Assembly: GCA_019751915.1 (NCBI GenBank)
Contig: JAIEMS010000021.1
Span: forward strand, 1 to 64,000
Direction: 5' to 3'
Length of the DNA stretch: 64,000 nt
Origin: Burkholderiaceae bacterium
GTDB lineage: Bacteria; Pseudomonadota; Gammaproteobacteria; Burkholderiales; Burkholderiaceae_C
Below, one piece after another: positions 1 to 6,866 of this stretch. Every line of letters starts with the position of its first letter. Position 1 is the first letter of the stretch. Made by a program: the position numbers and the translations under genes. The notes beneath the pieces are model-generated. The model saw nothing but the letters and a program-made list of their open reading frames with translations. It had not been told where the DNA came from and did not search any database.

Positions 1-85
1 CTTCTTCACGTCCAATCTCCTGTCATATGGGATTGGACTCCAGAGTTAGCCGCTACTCAAATTCGGGGGGACGTCGGGGCTAAGG
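1..85 (-). mobile_element. Probable left end of an insertion sequence (IS3-like), truncated by the window edge
   Basis: On the minus strand a clear Shine-Dalgarno sequence (AGGAG, complement of 17-21) lies 7 nt before a GTG-AAG-AAG start at 9-1 that runs out of the window. The lead-in contains TCTGGAGTCC and a G/C-rich run (complement of 65-80), which resembles the end of IS3-family elements, whose OrfA often begins Met-Lys-Lys. An 8-bp inverted repeat (10-17 with 31-38) lies inside. The outer boundary cannot be fixed because only a few codons are visible; it is probably between 60 and 90. The family assignment is inference from the layout, not from protein similarity. The DNA from 86 to 270 shows no gene, RNA or clear promoter. 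Confidence 0.35.
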
Positions 86-270
86 GCACTTTACACATTC
101 AAAATCGAATTTTTGCGGTTCTGTGGGGCCGGTGCGCAGCAGTGAGGCAACAATAGGGTGGTAAAGAGGCCGTAGAAAACCGAAAATGGTCTTATGGAAA
201 TTTTCGTGAACACCACCACCACTACCGGGCATCTGACCCGGCCCAGTCGCCTACTTTGGCAGGTTGCCCC

Positions 271-468
271 ATGAACCGTTGGATTGACTCTGAACAGTAC
301 GATAACGCTATTCAGGCCAGCGCCGAACTGGCCGATATGGCGCTCGCTTTGCACGACATGATCAATGCGGGCGAGTTGGCAACCTCGCCGCCCGATATTT
401 TGGATGCCCTGCCGATGGTGCGTGCCCAGCTCAATCGGCTGGCAGCGATTGTTTCTCGGATGACTTAA
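271..468 (+). CDS. Small hypothetical protein (65 aa)
   Basis: A 65-residue acidic, mostly helical protein beginning MNRWIDSEQYDNA. I do not recognise a family. It has no signal peptide, membrane segment or metal-binding cysteines. ATG at 271 is preferred over the in-frame TTG at 256; ribosome-binding sequence is weak for both. It is an orphan between a probable IS end and the operon on the opposite strand, ending 28 nt before the 3' end of the isomerase gene. Codon use (G/C third positions, Leu, Ala and Met-rich helices) suggests that it is translated. Confidence 0.5.
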   Translation: MNRWIDSEQYDNAIQASAELADMALALHDMINAGELATSPPDILDALPMVRAQLNRLAAIVSRMT

Positions 469-495
469 CCAAGGCGCTGGCAGTCACCAGTGGCG

Positions 496-855
496 TTAGA
501 GGCGCTCTTTGACGTAGGAGGGCCGGTCCATATCGACAATCTCGACGCTCAACTGCACCAGCACACCCTCTGGGCGGGGTGTCAGTCGGCGCAGCACTGC
601 TGCAATGCGCTCAGAAAAATCTTGTTTGGCCTCGGTGCTGCGGCCCGACAGCAGGCGCAATTGGGCATGGACAAAGCCCCGTGCCTGTGCAGCAGTGCCC
701 ACGACATAGCTCGAATGCACCACACAGCGGCTTTTTAAATCGGCTTCGTCGGCGATTTCAGGGCTGCTGGTGACGGTTTGGTTCAGTTCGGCCAGCACTT
801 GGGCTTCGGGGAAACCGCTCAGATTGGCCGAGTATTCAACGGTGAGATGGGGCAT
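496..855 (-). CDS. 5-carboxymethyl-2-hydroxymuconate Delta-isomerase family protein (tautomerase superfamily)
   Basis: A 119-residue member of the CHMI/HpaF family, which isomerises 5-carboxymethyl-2-hydroxymuconate in homoprotocatechuate breakdown. The start MPHLTVEYSANL places Pro2 as the N-terminal catalytic base after Met removal, the hallmark of the tautomerase superfamily. The length matches the family (about 125 aa). It is the last gene of the minus-strand run, 13 nt after panD. No other hpa genes are present, so the true substrate is uncertain and may be a different keto-enol pair. ATG at 855 is used; upstream codons in the same frame overlap panD and are not expected to be translated. 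Confidence 0.8.
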   Translation of the reverse strand: MPHLTVEYSANLSGFPEAQVLAELNQTVTSSPEIADEADLKSRCVVHSSYVVGTAAQARGFVHAQLRLLSGRSTEAKQDFSERIAAVLRRLTPRPEGVLVQLSVEIVDMDRPSYVKERL

Positions 856-868
856 GGTGGTGGCCTGT

Positions 869-1249
869 TTACTGTTGTTGGGTCGGTACGTGGTGGCGCA
901 GGTCGGTTTGCTTGTTTTTGTCGTCCACAAACACCAACTCTGGCTCGTGCGTAGCGACTTGGTCTTCGTGCACTTGGGCAAACGAGGCAATGATGAGCAA
1001 ATCGCCCACCGCCGCGCGCCGCGCTGCCGAGCCATTGACCGAAATCATGCCGGTGCCGCGTTGGCCCTTGATGGCGTAGGTGATGAAGCGTTCGCCGTTG
1101 TTGATGTTCCAGATGTGGATTTGTTCGTTTTCTACCAAATTGGCCGCTTCGAGCAAGTCTTCGTCGATGGCGCAAGAGCCTTCGTAGTGCAGCTCGCAGT
1201 GGGTGGTGGTGACGCGGTGAATCTTGGATTTAAGCAAGGTGCGGAACAT
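869..1249 (-). CDS. panD: Aspartate 1-decarboxylase
   Basis: A 126-residue pyruvoyl enzyme that converts L-aspartate to beta-alanine for pantothenate and CoA synthesis in the cytoplasm. The self-cleavage site Gly24-Ser25 in YEGSCAID is present, as are Lys9 of the KSKIHR motif and the Tyr of FITYAIKG. Serine 25 becomes the pyruvoyl group after cleavage. The length equals the E. coli enzyme. It follows queD by 38 nt in the nadB-queE-queD-panD run. The partner panC is not in the window. DUF3460 and scpA, which I expect next to panC in related genomes, lie further upstream, suggesting local rearrangement. Confidence 0.97.
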   Translation of the reverse strand: MFRTLLKSKIHRVTTTHCELHYEGSCAIDEDLLEAANLVENEQIHIWNINNGERFITYAIKGQRGTGMISVNGSAARRAAVGDLLIIASFAQVHEDQVATHEPELVFVDDKNKQTDLRHHVPTQQQ

Positions 1250-1287
1250 GGTTTTTCCCGGAAAAAGTCAATGAAATAGAGGTTTGT

Positions 1288-1710
1288 TTACAAATCGAGG
1301 GTGCAACTGTCGCCCACTGCCTCGCGCCAAACGCGCACCCGCGACAGCGCGGGACGCAGGTCATCGAGTGCCCGGGCAATAAAAAGGCATAAGTTTTCCA
1401 GCGTTGCCGGTGGCAGGCCGGGCACATCATCGAGCAAATGGTGGTCGAGCTGCTCACGCACCGATTGCAGGCGCAGGCGCAAATGACCTAGGTCGAGCAC
1501 CATGCCACTGGCAGGGTCGATGGGGCCGCGCAACGCGACTTCGGCATGGTAAGTGTGGCCGTGAATACGGCGGCTGCCTTCGGCTTCGATCTCGCGCTGA
1601 AGGGTGTGTGCAGCGTCAAAGAAAAAGCGCTGGCTGATGGTCATCAGGGGCTGGACGGGCACGGTCATGTTCGGTAAGGCGGGTGGGGTAGCGGTCAATA
1701 GCGAAGGCAT
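1288..1710 (-). CDS. queD: QueD-like 6-carboxytetrahydropterin synthase (catalytic Cys replaced)
   Basis: A 140-residue T-fold protein, expected to turn 7,8-dihydroneopterin triphosphate into 6-carboxytetrahydropterin, the second step to queuosine. Zinc-binding histidines are visible in FDAAH and RIHGHTYH, the Asp-His pair in LDHHLLDD, and the substrate-anchoring Glu in VWREAVGDS. The usual catalytic cysteine (E. coli Cys27, context CGRLHGH) aligns with serine here (SRRIHGH). ATG at 1710 shares its A with the stop of queE (TGATG), showing translational coupling; later ATGs at residues 15 and 23 are possible starts. The missing cysteine means that activity should not be assumed. Confidence 0.85.
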   Translation of the reverse strand: MPSLLTATPPALPNMTVPVQPLMTISQRFFFDAAHTLQREIEAEGSRRIHGHTYHAEVALRGPIDPASGMVLDLGHLRLRLQSVREQLDHHLLDDVPGLPPATLENLCLFIARALDDLRPALSRVRVWREAVGDSCTLDL

Positions 1711-2348
1711 CAGCGGATGCCGGACATTTTGTGGGTTTGCAAGCTCAGGTGCCAGCGGGGGTCTTGCAGGCAGGCCTCAATGCACAGAGCCAAGTGGCTC
1801 GCTTGGTCAGGGCCATCCATCGGTTGCAGAAAGCGGTGGTCAAACTGGCCGGTTTGGGCCAGCATGTGCAGATCGTGCCCAGTTTGCGGCCACACGACTT
1901 TGAGTTCTTGGCCTTGCTGCTGTACCCAAGGCGCACCGGCCTTGGGGCTGACGCACAACCAGTCGATGCCGGGCGGAGCGGCCAGAGTGCCGTTGGTCTC
2001 GACCGCAATACGAAAGTTCCGTGCGTGCAGCGCATCCAGCAGGGGGGGGTCAATTTGCATCAGCGGCTCACCGCCGGTCAACACCACCAGCCGGTGGGCT
2101 GTATCGGCCACCGGCCACAATGCCTCAATTTGCGCGGCCAACGTGTCAGCGGTGGGGTATTTTCCTCCGAAGGTGCCATCGGTGCCTACAAAGTCAGTGT
2201 CGCAGAAGCGACAAACCGCGCTGCTGCGGTCGGCTTCTCGGCCACTCCAGAGGTTGCAGCCAGCAAAGCGGCAAAACACCGCAGGCGAGCCAGCCTGTGC
2301 TCCTTCGCCTTGCAGGGTGTAGAAGATTTCTTTCACGCTGTACGTCAT
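1710..2348 (-). CDS. queE: 7-carboxy-7-deazaguanine synthase (radical SAM)
   Basis: A 212-residue radical SAM enzyme that contracts 6-carboxytetrahydropterin to 7-carboxy-7-deazaguanine in queuosine synthesis. The iron-sulfur ligands form a Cx14CxxC pattern (CNLW...VCRFC) rather than the common Cx3CxxC; this spacing is known in proteobacterial QueE. The GGEP motif that contacts SAM is in VLTGGEPL. The start is ATG at 2348, which overlaps the nadB stop by 4 nt (ATGA); an in-frame TTG at 2357 is less likely. An 8-nt run of C on the coding strand (complement of 2042-2049) is a possible slippage site, but the frame is intact here. Confidence 0.93.
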   Translation of the reverse strand: MTYSVKEIFYTLQGEGAQAGSPAVFCRFAGCNLWSGREADRSSAVCRFCDTDFVGTDGTFGGKYPTADTLAAQIEALWPVADTAHRLVVLTGGEPLMQIDPPLLDALHARNFRIAVETNGTLAAPPGIDWLCVSPKAGAPWVQQQGQELKVVWPQTGHDLHMLAQTGQFDHRFLQPMDGPDQASHLALCIEACLQDPRWHLSLQTHKMSGIR

Positions 2349-3943
2349 GGCCGCCAAGGCCCCACAGGTGGGGTGCTGGGCACCAAAATGGTCGGGGCTG
2401 CCGGTGCCGCCAGATCGGGGTAATCGCGGCTGAAATGCAGGCCCCGGCTTTCGCGGCGCATTTGTGCCGAGCGCACGATCAGGTCGGCCACTTGCACCAA
2501 GTTACGCAACTCCAGCAAGTCGCGCGTGACGTGAAAGTGGGCGTAGAACTCTTGGATTTCGGCGCGCAGCAGGGCAATGCGGTGCGCGGCGCGTTCGAGC
2601 CGTTTGTTGGTGCGCACAATGCCCACGTAGTCCCACATGAAGCGGCGCAGCTCGTCCCAGTTGTGCGAGATCACGACAGACTCATCGGCATCGGTGACGC
2701 GGCTGTCGTCCCAGCGCGGCAGCGCCGGAATTTGCACCCGTGGGGCGGCCACGATAGCCTGCACAGCGGCACGGGCAAAAACCATGCATTCCAGCAGCGA
2801 GTTGCTCGCCAGTCGGTTGGCACCATGCAAGCCGGTGCAGGCCACTTCGCCCACGGCAAACAGGCCGGGCAGATCGGTGCGGCCCGACAAGTCGGTGAGC
2901 ACACCGCCGCAGGTGAAGTGGGCCGTGGGCACCACCGGAATCGGCTCTTTGGTGATGTCGATGCCCAGCGCTGCGCAGTGGGCCAAGATGTTAGGGAAAT
3001 GCTCTTGCAAGAACGCGGGGCTTTGGTGCGAGATGTCCAAGTGGACGCAATCGAGGCCGTGGCGCTTCATCTCGTAGTCGATGGCGCGGGCCACTACGTC
3101 GCGCGGGGCCAGTTCAGCGCGGGGATCGTGCTCGGGCATAAAGCGGGTGCCGTCGGGCAACAGCAGCCGTCCGCCTTCGCCGCGCACGGCCTCGCTAATC
3201 AAGAACGATTTGGCGTGTGGGTGGTACAGGCCTGTCGGGTGAAACTGAATGAATTCGAGGTTCGATACCCGGCAGCCAGCACGCCAAGCGGCGGCAATAC
3301 CGTCGCCGGTAGCGGTGTCGGGGTTGGTGGTGTAGAGGTAAACCTTGCCCGCTCCGCCCGTAGCCAAGATGGTTTGTGGTGCCCGAAACGTGACCACCTC
3401 ATCGGTCGCTTCGTCCAAGGCGTACAGGCCCAAGCAGCGCTGACCGGCCAAGCCCAATTTTTGGCTGGTAATCACATCGACCAGCGTGTGGTGCTCAAAC
3501 AGGGTGATGCCGGGGGTGGCGCGCACCACATCAATCAGCGTGCGTTGCACGGCAGCGCCGGTGGCATCGGTGACGTGGGCGATGCGCCGGGCGCTGTGTC
3601 CACCTTCGCGCGTCAGGTGCAAGTTCTCGCCCTCTTGCGTAAAGGGAACACCCAAGGTGCGAAGCCAAGCAATGGCAGCGGGGGCGTTCTCGACGACAAA
3701 GCGTGTCGTTGCCAAATCACACAGGCCTGCTCCGGCCACCAGTGTGTCTTGGATGTGGGCCTCAAAGCTGTCGTCATCGGCCAGTACCGCAGCAATGCCG
3801 CCTTGGGCCCAACTGCTGGAACTGTCTTGCAGCGCGCGTTTGGTAATGACAGCCACGCGGTGCGTGGGCGCCAGATGCAGGGCGGTGGACAGGCCAGACA
3901 AGCCGCTGCCCACAATCAGAACGTCAAAATCGTGCGATGCCAT
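2345..3943 (-). CDS. nadB: L-aspartate oxidase
   Basis: A 532-residue FAD enzyme that oxidises L-aspartate to iminoaspartate for NAD synthesis. The dinucleotide-binding motif GSGLSGLSTA is near the N-terminus, followed by the succinate dehydrogenase/fumarate reductase features SSSWAQGGIAAV, HSARR and FTCGGV. The C-terminal helical domain ends near position 2345. ATG at 3943 begins MASHDFDVLIVG; an upstream in-frame codon would add 27 unrelated residues and overlap scpA, so it is rejected. nadA and nadC are not in the window. The gene overlaps queE by ATGA, and scpA ends 40 nt upstream. Confidence 0.96.
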   Translation of the reverse strand: MASHDFDVLIVGSGLSGLSTALHLAPTHRVAVITKRALQDSSSSWAQGGIAAVLADDDSFEAHIQDTLVAGAGLCDLATTRFVVENAPAAIAWLRTLGVPFTQEGENLHLTREGGHSARRIAHVTDATGAAVQRTLIDVVRATPGITLFEHHTLVDVITSQKLGLAGQRCLGLYALDEATDEVVTFRAPQTILATGGAGKVYLYTTNPDTATGDGIAAAWRAGCRVSNLEFIQFHPTGLYHPHAKSFLISEAVRGEGGRLLLPDGTRFMPEHDPRAELAPRDVVARAIDYEMKRHGLDCVHLDISHQSPAFLQEHFPNILAHCAALGIDITKEPIPVVPTAHFTCGGVLTDLSGRTDLPGLFAVGEVACTGLHGANRLASNSLLECMVFARAAVQAIVAAPRVQIPALPRWDDSRVTDADESVVISHNWDELRRFMWDYVGIVRTNKRLERAAHRIALLRAEIQEFYAHFHVTRDLLELRNLVQVADLIVRSAQMRRESRGLHFSRDYPDLAAPAAPTILVPSTPPVGPWRP

Positions 3944-3983
3944 GAAAAAAGTAAGGCTCCAAGAAAGGGCGAGCAAAAAAGCA

Positions 3984-4853
3984 TCAGACTGGCGTGTAGG
4001 CCAGTCGAACGTAAATGGGGGCAAAGGCTTCGGCCTGCGTGATTTCGATCAAAGTTTCTTTGGCAAGTTCGAGCAGCGCGATGAACGTGACCACCAGCAC
4101 GCTGGCACCCGAGGCCGGATCAAACAGATCTTCAAACGCAACAAAGCGCCGCCCTTGCAACGCTTTGAGCACTTGGCCCATGTATTGGCGCACGCTCAGT
4201 TCTTCGCGCGTGATTTTGTGGTGCTGCACCAGCGTGGCGCGGCGCAGGATGTCGCGCCACGCATCACGCAAATCGAGCGCTTGCACTTGCGCTAGGCGCG
4301 GTTGCAGGCTTTGCTCGATGTGCACTTGCGCCGGAAAAAAGTCGCGCCCTTGCTGGGGCCACTGGCCCAAGCGCACGCCAGCGCTTTTCATTTGTTCATA
4401 TTCAAGCAGGCGGCGTACCAGTTCGGCGCGCGGGTCTGCGGCTTCTTCGCCTTCGGCCTGGCGCTTGGGTGGCAACAGCATGCGCGATTTAATTTCGATC
4501 AACATGGCCGCCATCAGCAAATACTCGGCAGCCAGTTCCAGATTGCGGTTGCGGATTTCCTCGACATAAACCAAATATTGGCGCGTCAAGCCCGCCATAG
4601 GGATGTCGAGAATGTTGAAGTTTTGCCGACGAATCAGGTACAGCAGCAAATCCAGTGGGCCTTCAAAGGCCTCCAAAATGACTTCGAGTGCATCGGGCGG
4701 GATGTACAAGTCGGTGGGCATGGCAAACAGTGGCTCGCCGTACAAACGTGCCAATGCCAACGAACTGACCCCCTGCGCGGGCGCAGGGCCGGGGCGCGGC
4801 AAGCCCGGGTCGCGGGGCAGCGCGTTGGCTGCCACGTCGGTTGCACTGCCCAT
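3984..4853 (-). CDS. scpA: Segregation and condensation protein A
   Basis: A 289-residue kleisin subunit that bridges the heads of SMC in chromosome condensation. The ScpA signature is visible in FEGPLDLLLYLI, followed by the SMC-neck-binding helices (AAEYLLMAAMLIEIKSRMLLP) and a C-terminal winged helix ending in YVRLAYTPV. ATG at 4853 gives a 44-residue N-terminal extension rich in Pro and Ala. The internal Met at residue 45 (MPTDLYIPP) may be the real start, since family members usually begin close to the FEGP motif. A dispersed palindromic repeat lies immediately upstream. scpB is not in the window. Confidence 0.93.
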   Translation of the reverse strand: MGSATDVAANALPRDPGLPRPGPAPAQGVSSLALARLYGEPLFAMPTDLYIPPDALEVILEAFEGPLDLLLYLIRRQNFNILDIPMAGLTRQYLVYVEEIRNRNLELAAEYLLMAAMLIEIKSRMLLPPKRQAEGEEAADPRAELVRRLLEYEQMKSAGVRLGQWPQQGRDFFPAQVHIEQSLQPRLAQVQALDLRDAWRDILRRATLVQHHKITREELSVRQYMGQVLKALQGRRFVAFEDLFDPASGASVLVVTFIALLELAKETLIEITQAEAFAPIYVRLAYTPV

Positions 4854-4863
4854 AATTTGCTTT

Positions 4864-4915
4864 TGAAATGATAGCTACAAACGCTTGCTAGGCAAGCGCT
4901 AGAGGCTATTTCTCT
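4864..4915. repeat. Dispersed palindromic repeat, intergenic copy 1
   Basis: A near-perfect copy of the element found many times in this window: ATGATAGCT, then CGCTTGC (4882-4888), three bases, GCAAGCG (4892-4898), then CTAGAGGC and a T-rich end. It fills the gap between DUF3460 and scpA. Confidence 0.8.
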
Positions 4916-5130
4916 TACAAATCTTTGCTGGGGTTGGTCTGGTAAGGGTAGGGCTTTTGCGCCACTTTGCCTGCGTTGTAATCTTGCCAAATAGCGGCAT
5001 CGACTTGCTTGTCCCACAGCAGAGCGCGGCCTGCACTTTGTTGGGCGTCAAGCTCGGGGCGCTGCGCTTTGAGCTGGTTGAGAAACAGTGTCGCTTCGGA
5101 CATGTAATGGGGGCGGGCAAAGATGGACAT
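4915..5130 (-). CDS. DUF3460 family protein
   Basis: A 71-residue protein of the DUF3460 family, beginning MSIFARPHYMSEAT. Small soluble proteins of this family occur in betaproteobacteria next to scpA, panC or panD; the function is unknown. No signal peptide or membrane segment is visible. ATG at 5130 is chosen because the family typically starts just before the PxYxSE motif; the upstream in-frame codons overlap the promoter region of the lipoprotein gene. It is the first gene of the minus-strand run and diverges from the BamE-like lipoprotein gene, with 45 nt between starts. Confidence 0.85.
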   Translation of the reverse strand: MSIFARPHYMSEATLFLNQLKAQRPELDAQQSAGRALLWDKQVDAAIWQDYNAGKVAQKPYPYQTNPSKDL

Positions 5131-5175
5131 GGACTGGGTTAACCTCTCTGGCTTGATTTTACTGGGGAGTGCGCT

Positions 5176-5694
5176 ATGCCACCTTTGAAACACCTTGCTA
5201 CGCTTGCTGTCATGGCGCTGGCGGCGCTCGCTGGCAGCGGTTGCGATCCGCAGCGCATCAGTGAACTGGAAGAGGGTTTATCGACCGAATTGGATGTACG
5301 CGACCGTTTTGGTGTCCCCGATCACGTCTGGGACGAGGGTGCCGGGGCGCGTACCTTCGAATACAACCGCCAGCCCGCAGGCCTGCGCAACTACATGATT
5401 ACCATCGGTGCCGACGGCAAAATGAGCGCTTTGCGCCAAGTGCTCACCCCGGAAAATTTTGCCCGCATCAGTCCTAGCATGGGCATGGACGAGGTGCGCC
5501 GCCGCTTGGGCAAGCCTGCCAAAGTGACCCCTTATGCGCTCAGTGGTGAAACCCACCACGATTGGCGTTTTTTGGAGCCGCCCAACACTGTGATGTTGTT
5601 CACGGTGGTCACTGACCGGCAGATGCGGGTATTGCGCACCCAAACTGGGCTGGACATGAATGCCGCCGAAAACAACAGTGGCGGTGGGCGCTAG
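5176..5694 (+). CDS. BamE/OmlA-like outer membrane lipoprotein
   Basis: A 172-residue envelope protein. The N-terminus is a signal peptide (LATLAVMALAALAGSGC) with a lipobox-like end, giving Cys23 as the acylated residue; the residue at -3 is Gly, so the lipobox is imperfect. Two SmpA/OmlA-like segments follow (GLSTELDVRDRFGVP and GMGMDEVRRRLGKP), resembling the BamE fold of the outer membrane assembly machine, but duplicated. Short BamE proteins are about 110 aa, so this is a two-repeat relative and may not be the essential BamE. A good GGGGAG site precedes the ATG. A strong terminator follows. Confidence 0.8.
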   Translation: MPPLKHLATLAVMALAALAGSGCDPQRISELEEGLSTELDVRDRFGVPDHVWDEGAGARTFEYNRQPAGLRNYMITIGADGKMSALRQVLTPENFARISPSMGMDEVRRRLGKPAKVTPYALSGETHHDWRFLEPPNTVMLFTVVTDRQMRVLRTQTGLDMNAAENNSGGGR

Positions 5695-5709
5695 GTTTTG
5701 GGCACAAAA

Positions 5710-5738
5710 AAAGACCTGACTTTGAGGGTCAGGTCTTT
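5710..5738 (+). terminator. Rho-independent terminator after the BamE-like gene
   Basis: An 11-bp perfect stem (AAAGACCTGAC with GTCAGGTCTTT) around a 7-nt loop. The A-rich left arm makes it usable in both directions, so it may also end the minus-strand tRNA transcript. Confidence 0.85.
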
Positions 5739-5745
5739 GAAATAG

Positions 5746-5821
5746 TGGTGGGTCCTGAGTGGCTCGAACACTCGACCTACGGATTAAGAGTCCGCTGCTC
5801 TACCAACTGAGCTAAGAACCC
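5746..5821 (-). tRNA. tRNA-Lys (anticodon CTT)
   Basis: A 76-nt cloverleaf including encoded CCA. The acceptor stem GGGTTCT pairs with AGGACCC (one G-T pair), the D arm reads TAGCTCAGTTGGTAGAGCA, and the anticodon stem GCGGA/TCCGT encloses the loop CTCTTAA, so the anticodon is CTT and decodes AAG. The T arm contains GTTCGAG. It is transcribed away from the dehydrogenase gene, with the terminator at 5710-5738 just downstream. Confidence 0.96.
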
Positions 5822-5918
5822 ACTTTCAACTGGCTTTGCGCTGCTGCACAAATCAGACGCTAATTATGCACCATTTTTTCTGCTTTTCGCAAGCACTGGG
5901 TGTTTTTTAACCCAAAAA

Positions 5919-6806
5919 TCATTCCATGGCGTTGCGCTGGGCCAGTTCGACAAACAGGCCACTGTGGTCGAGTGCCCCCAAGCCGTGCTCGATGCTTTGG
6001 GCATAAAGGGTTTCAAACAGCGCGGTGACGGGAGCCTCAAAGCCGATTTCTGCGGCGGTGGCGAGGGCATTGCGCATGTCCTTGAGCTGCACGCTCATGC
6101 GCCCGCGCGGGGCAAAATCGCGCTCGACCATGCGCTGTCCGTGCAATTGCAGGATGCGGCTTTCGGCAAAGCCACCGTTGATGGCTTCGCGCACCTTGGC
6201 CATATCAGCGCCGCCCTTGGCCGCAAACAGCAGCGCCTCGGCCACCGCGCCGATGGTGATGCCCACAATCATCTGGTTGGCCAGTTTTGCCAGTTGTCCT
6301 GACCCATGTGGCCCGACGTGGGTGCAGCGGCCCAGCGCTGCAAAAACAGTTTGGGCGCGTTGGTAATCTGCTGGCTCGCCCCCGACCATAATCGCCAGCG
6401 TTGCAGCCTCTGCGCCGACGGTGCCACCCGACACCGGGGCATCTAAATGGGCAATGCCCATGTCTGCCAAACGCGCGGCGTGCTCGCGGGCCTCGCGCGG
6501 CTGGATCGATGCCATGTCGATGAACAGGCTATCTGGGCGCATAGCGGCGGCTGCGCCTTGGGCAAACAGCACATCACCCACCACGGGGCCGTTTTCTAGC
6601 ATGCTGATAGTGATGTCGGCGTGGCGCACCGCATCGGCAGGGTGCTGGTGTACCGTGGCACCGCTATCGAGCAGCAGTTCGGCCTTGGCGCGGGTGCGGT
6701 TCCATGCGTGTACCCGGTGACCGGCAGCACACAAGCGCCGAGCCATGGGCAAGCCCATCATGCCAATGCCCAGTACGGCTATTTGAAGGGGAGGGGTGGT
6801 GCTCAT
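5919..6806 (-). CDS. NAD(P)-dependent beta-hydroxyacid dehydrogenase (3-hydroxyisobutyrate / tartronate semialdehyde reductase family)
   Basis: A 295-residue oxidoreductase. The Rossmann motif GIGMMGLPMA sits near residue 14, the family signature DAPVSGGTVGAE in the middle, and the catalytic Lys in GQLAKLANQ. These enzymes reduce or oxidise short beta-hydroxy acids such as 3-hydroxyisobutyrate or glycerate with NAD(P). The substrate cannot be told from sequence, and no valine or glyoxylate pathway genes are adjacent. It diverges from the helicase gene, with 60 nt between starts. Confidence 0.87.
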   Translation of the reverse strand: MSTTPPLQIAVLGIGMMGLPMARRLCAAGHRVHAWNRTRAKAELLLDSGATVHQHPADAVRHADITISMLENGPVVGDVLFAQGAAAAMRPDSLFIDMASIQPREAREHAARLADMGIAHLDAPVSGGTVGAEAATLAIMVGGEPADYQRAQTVFAALGRCTHVGPHGSGQLAKLANQMIVGITIGAVAEALLFAAKGGADMAKVREAINGGFAESRILQLHGQRMVERDFAPRGRMSVQLKDMRNALATAAEIGFEAPVTALFETLYAQSIEHGLGALDHSGLFVELAQRNAME

Positions 6807-6854
6807 CGAAAAATTCCTTGGTTCATTGACAACAAATGGGCCGGGGTGGTTTTC

Positions 6855-6866
6855 TACAATCGCCCC
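6855..6866 (+). promoter_or_regulatory. Candidate leaderless promoter of the UvrD-like helicase gene
   Basis: TACAAT at 6855-6860, then six bases and the ATG at 6867. No Shine-Dalgarno sequence lies between. A TTGACA at 6826-6831 is 23 nt away, too far for a normal -35, so the -35 is unclear. Transcription would start at or next to the ATG. Confidence 0.45.

Noticed and set aside
85-354. Minus-strand frame of 87 codons near the left edge
   Set aside because: Overlaps the better-supported plus-strand gene, and its Arg/Val/Leu-rich sequence is not protein-like.
3984-4024. Upstream extension of nadB by 27 codons
   Set aside because: It overlaps the end of scpA, and the added residues do not belong to NadB; ATG at 3943 gives the family start.
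2021-4042. Long open frame on the plus strand opposite nadB
   Set aside because: It is antisense to a fully conserved nadB and has no recognisable motifs; high-GC codon bias leaves such frames open.
6826-6860. TTGACA and TACAAT as a normal sigma-70 promoter for uvrD
   Set aside because: The spacer is 23 nt, too long for a standard promoter; the -10 box alone is kept as a candidate.
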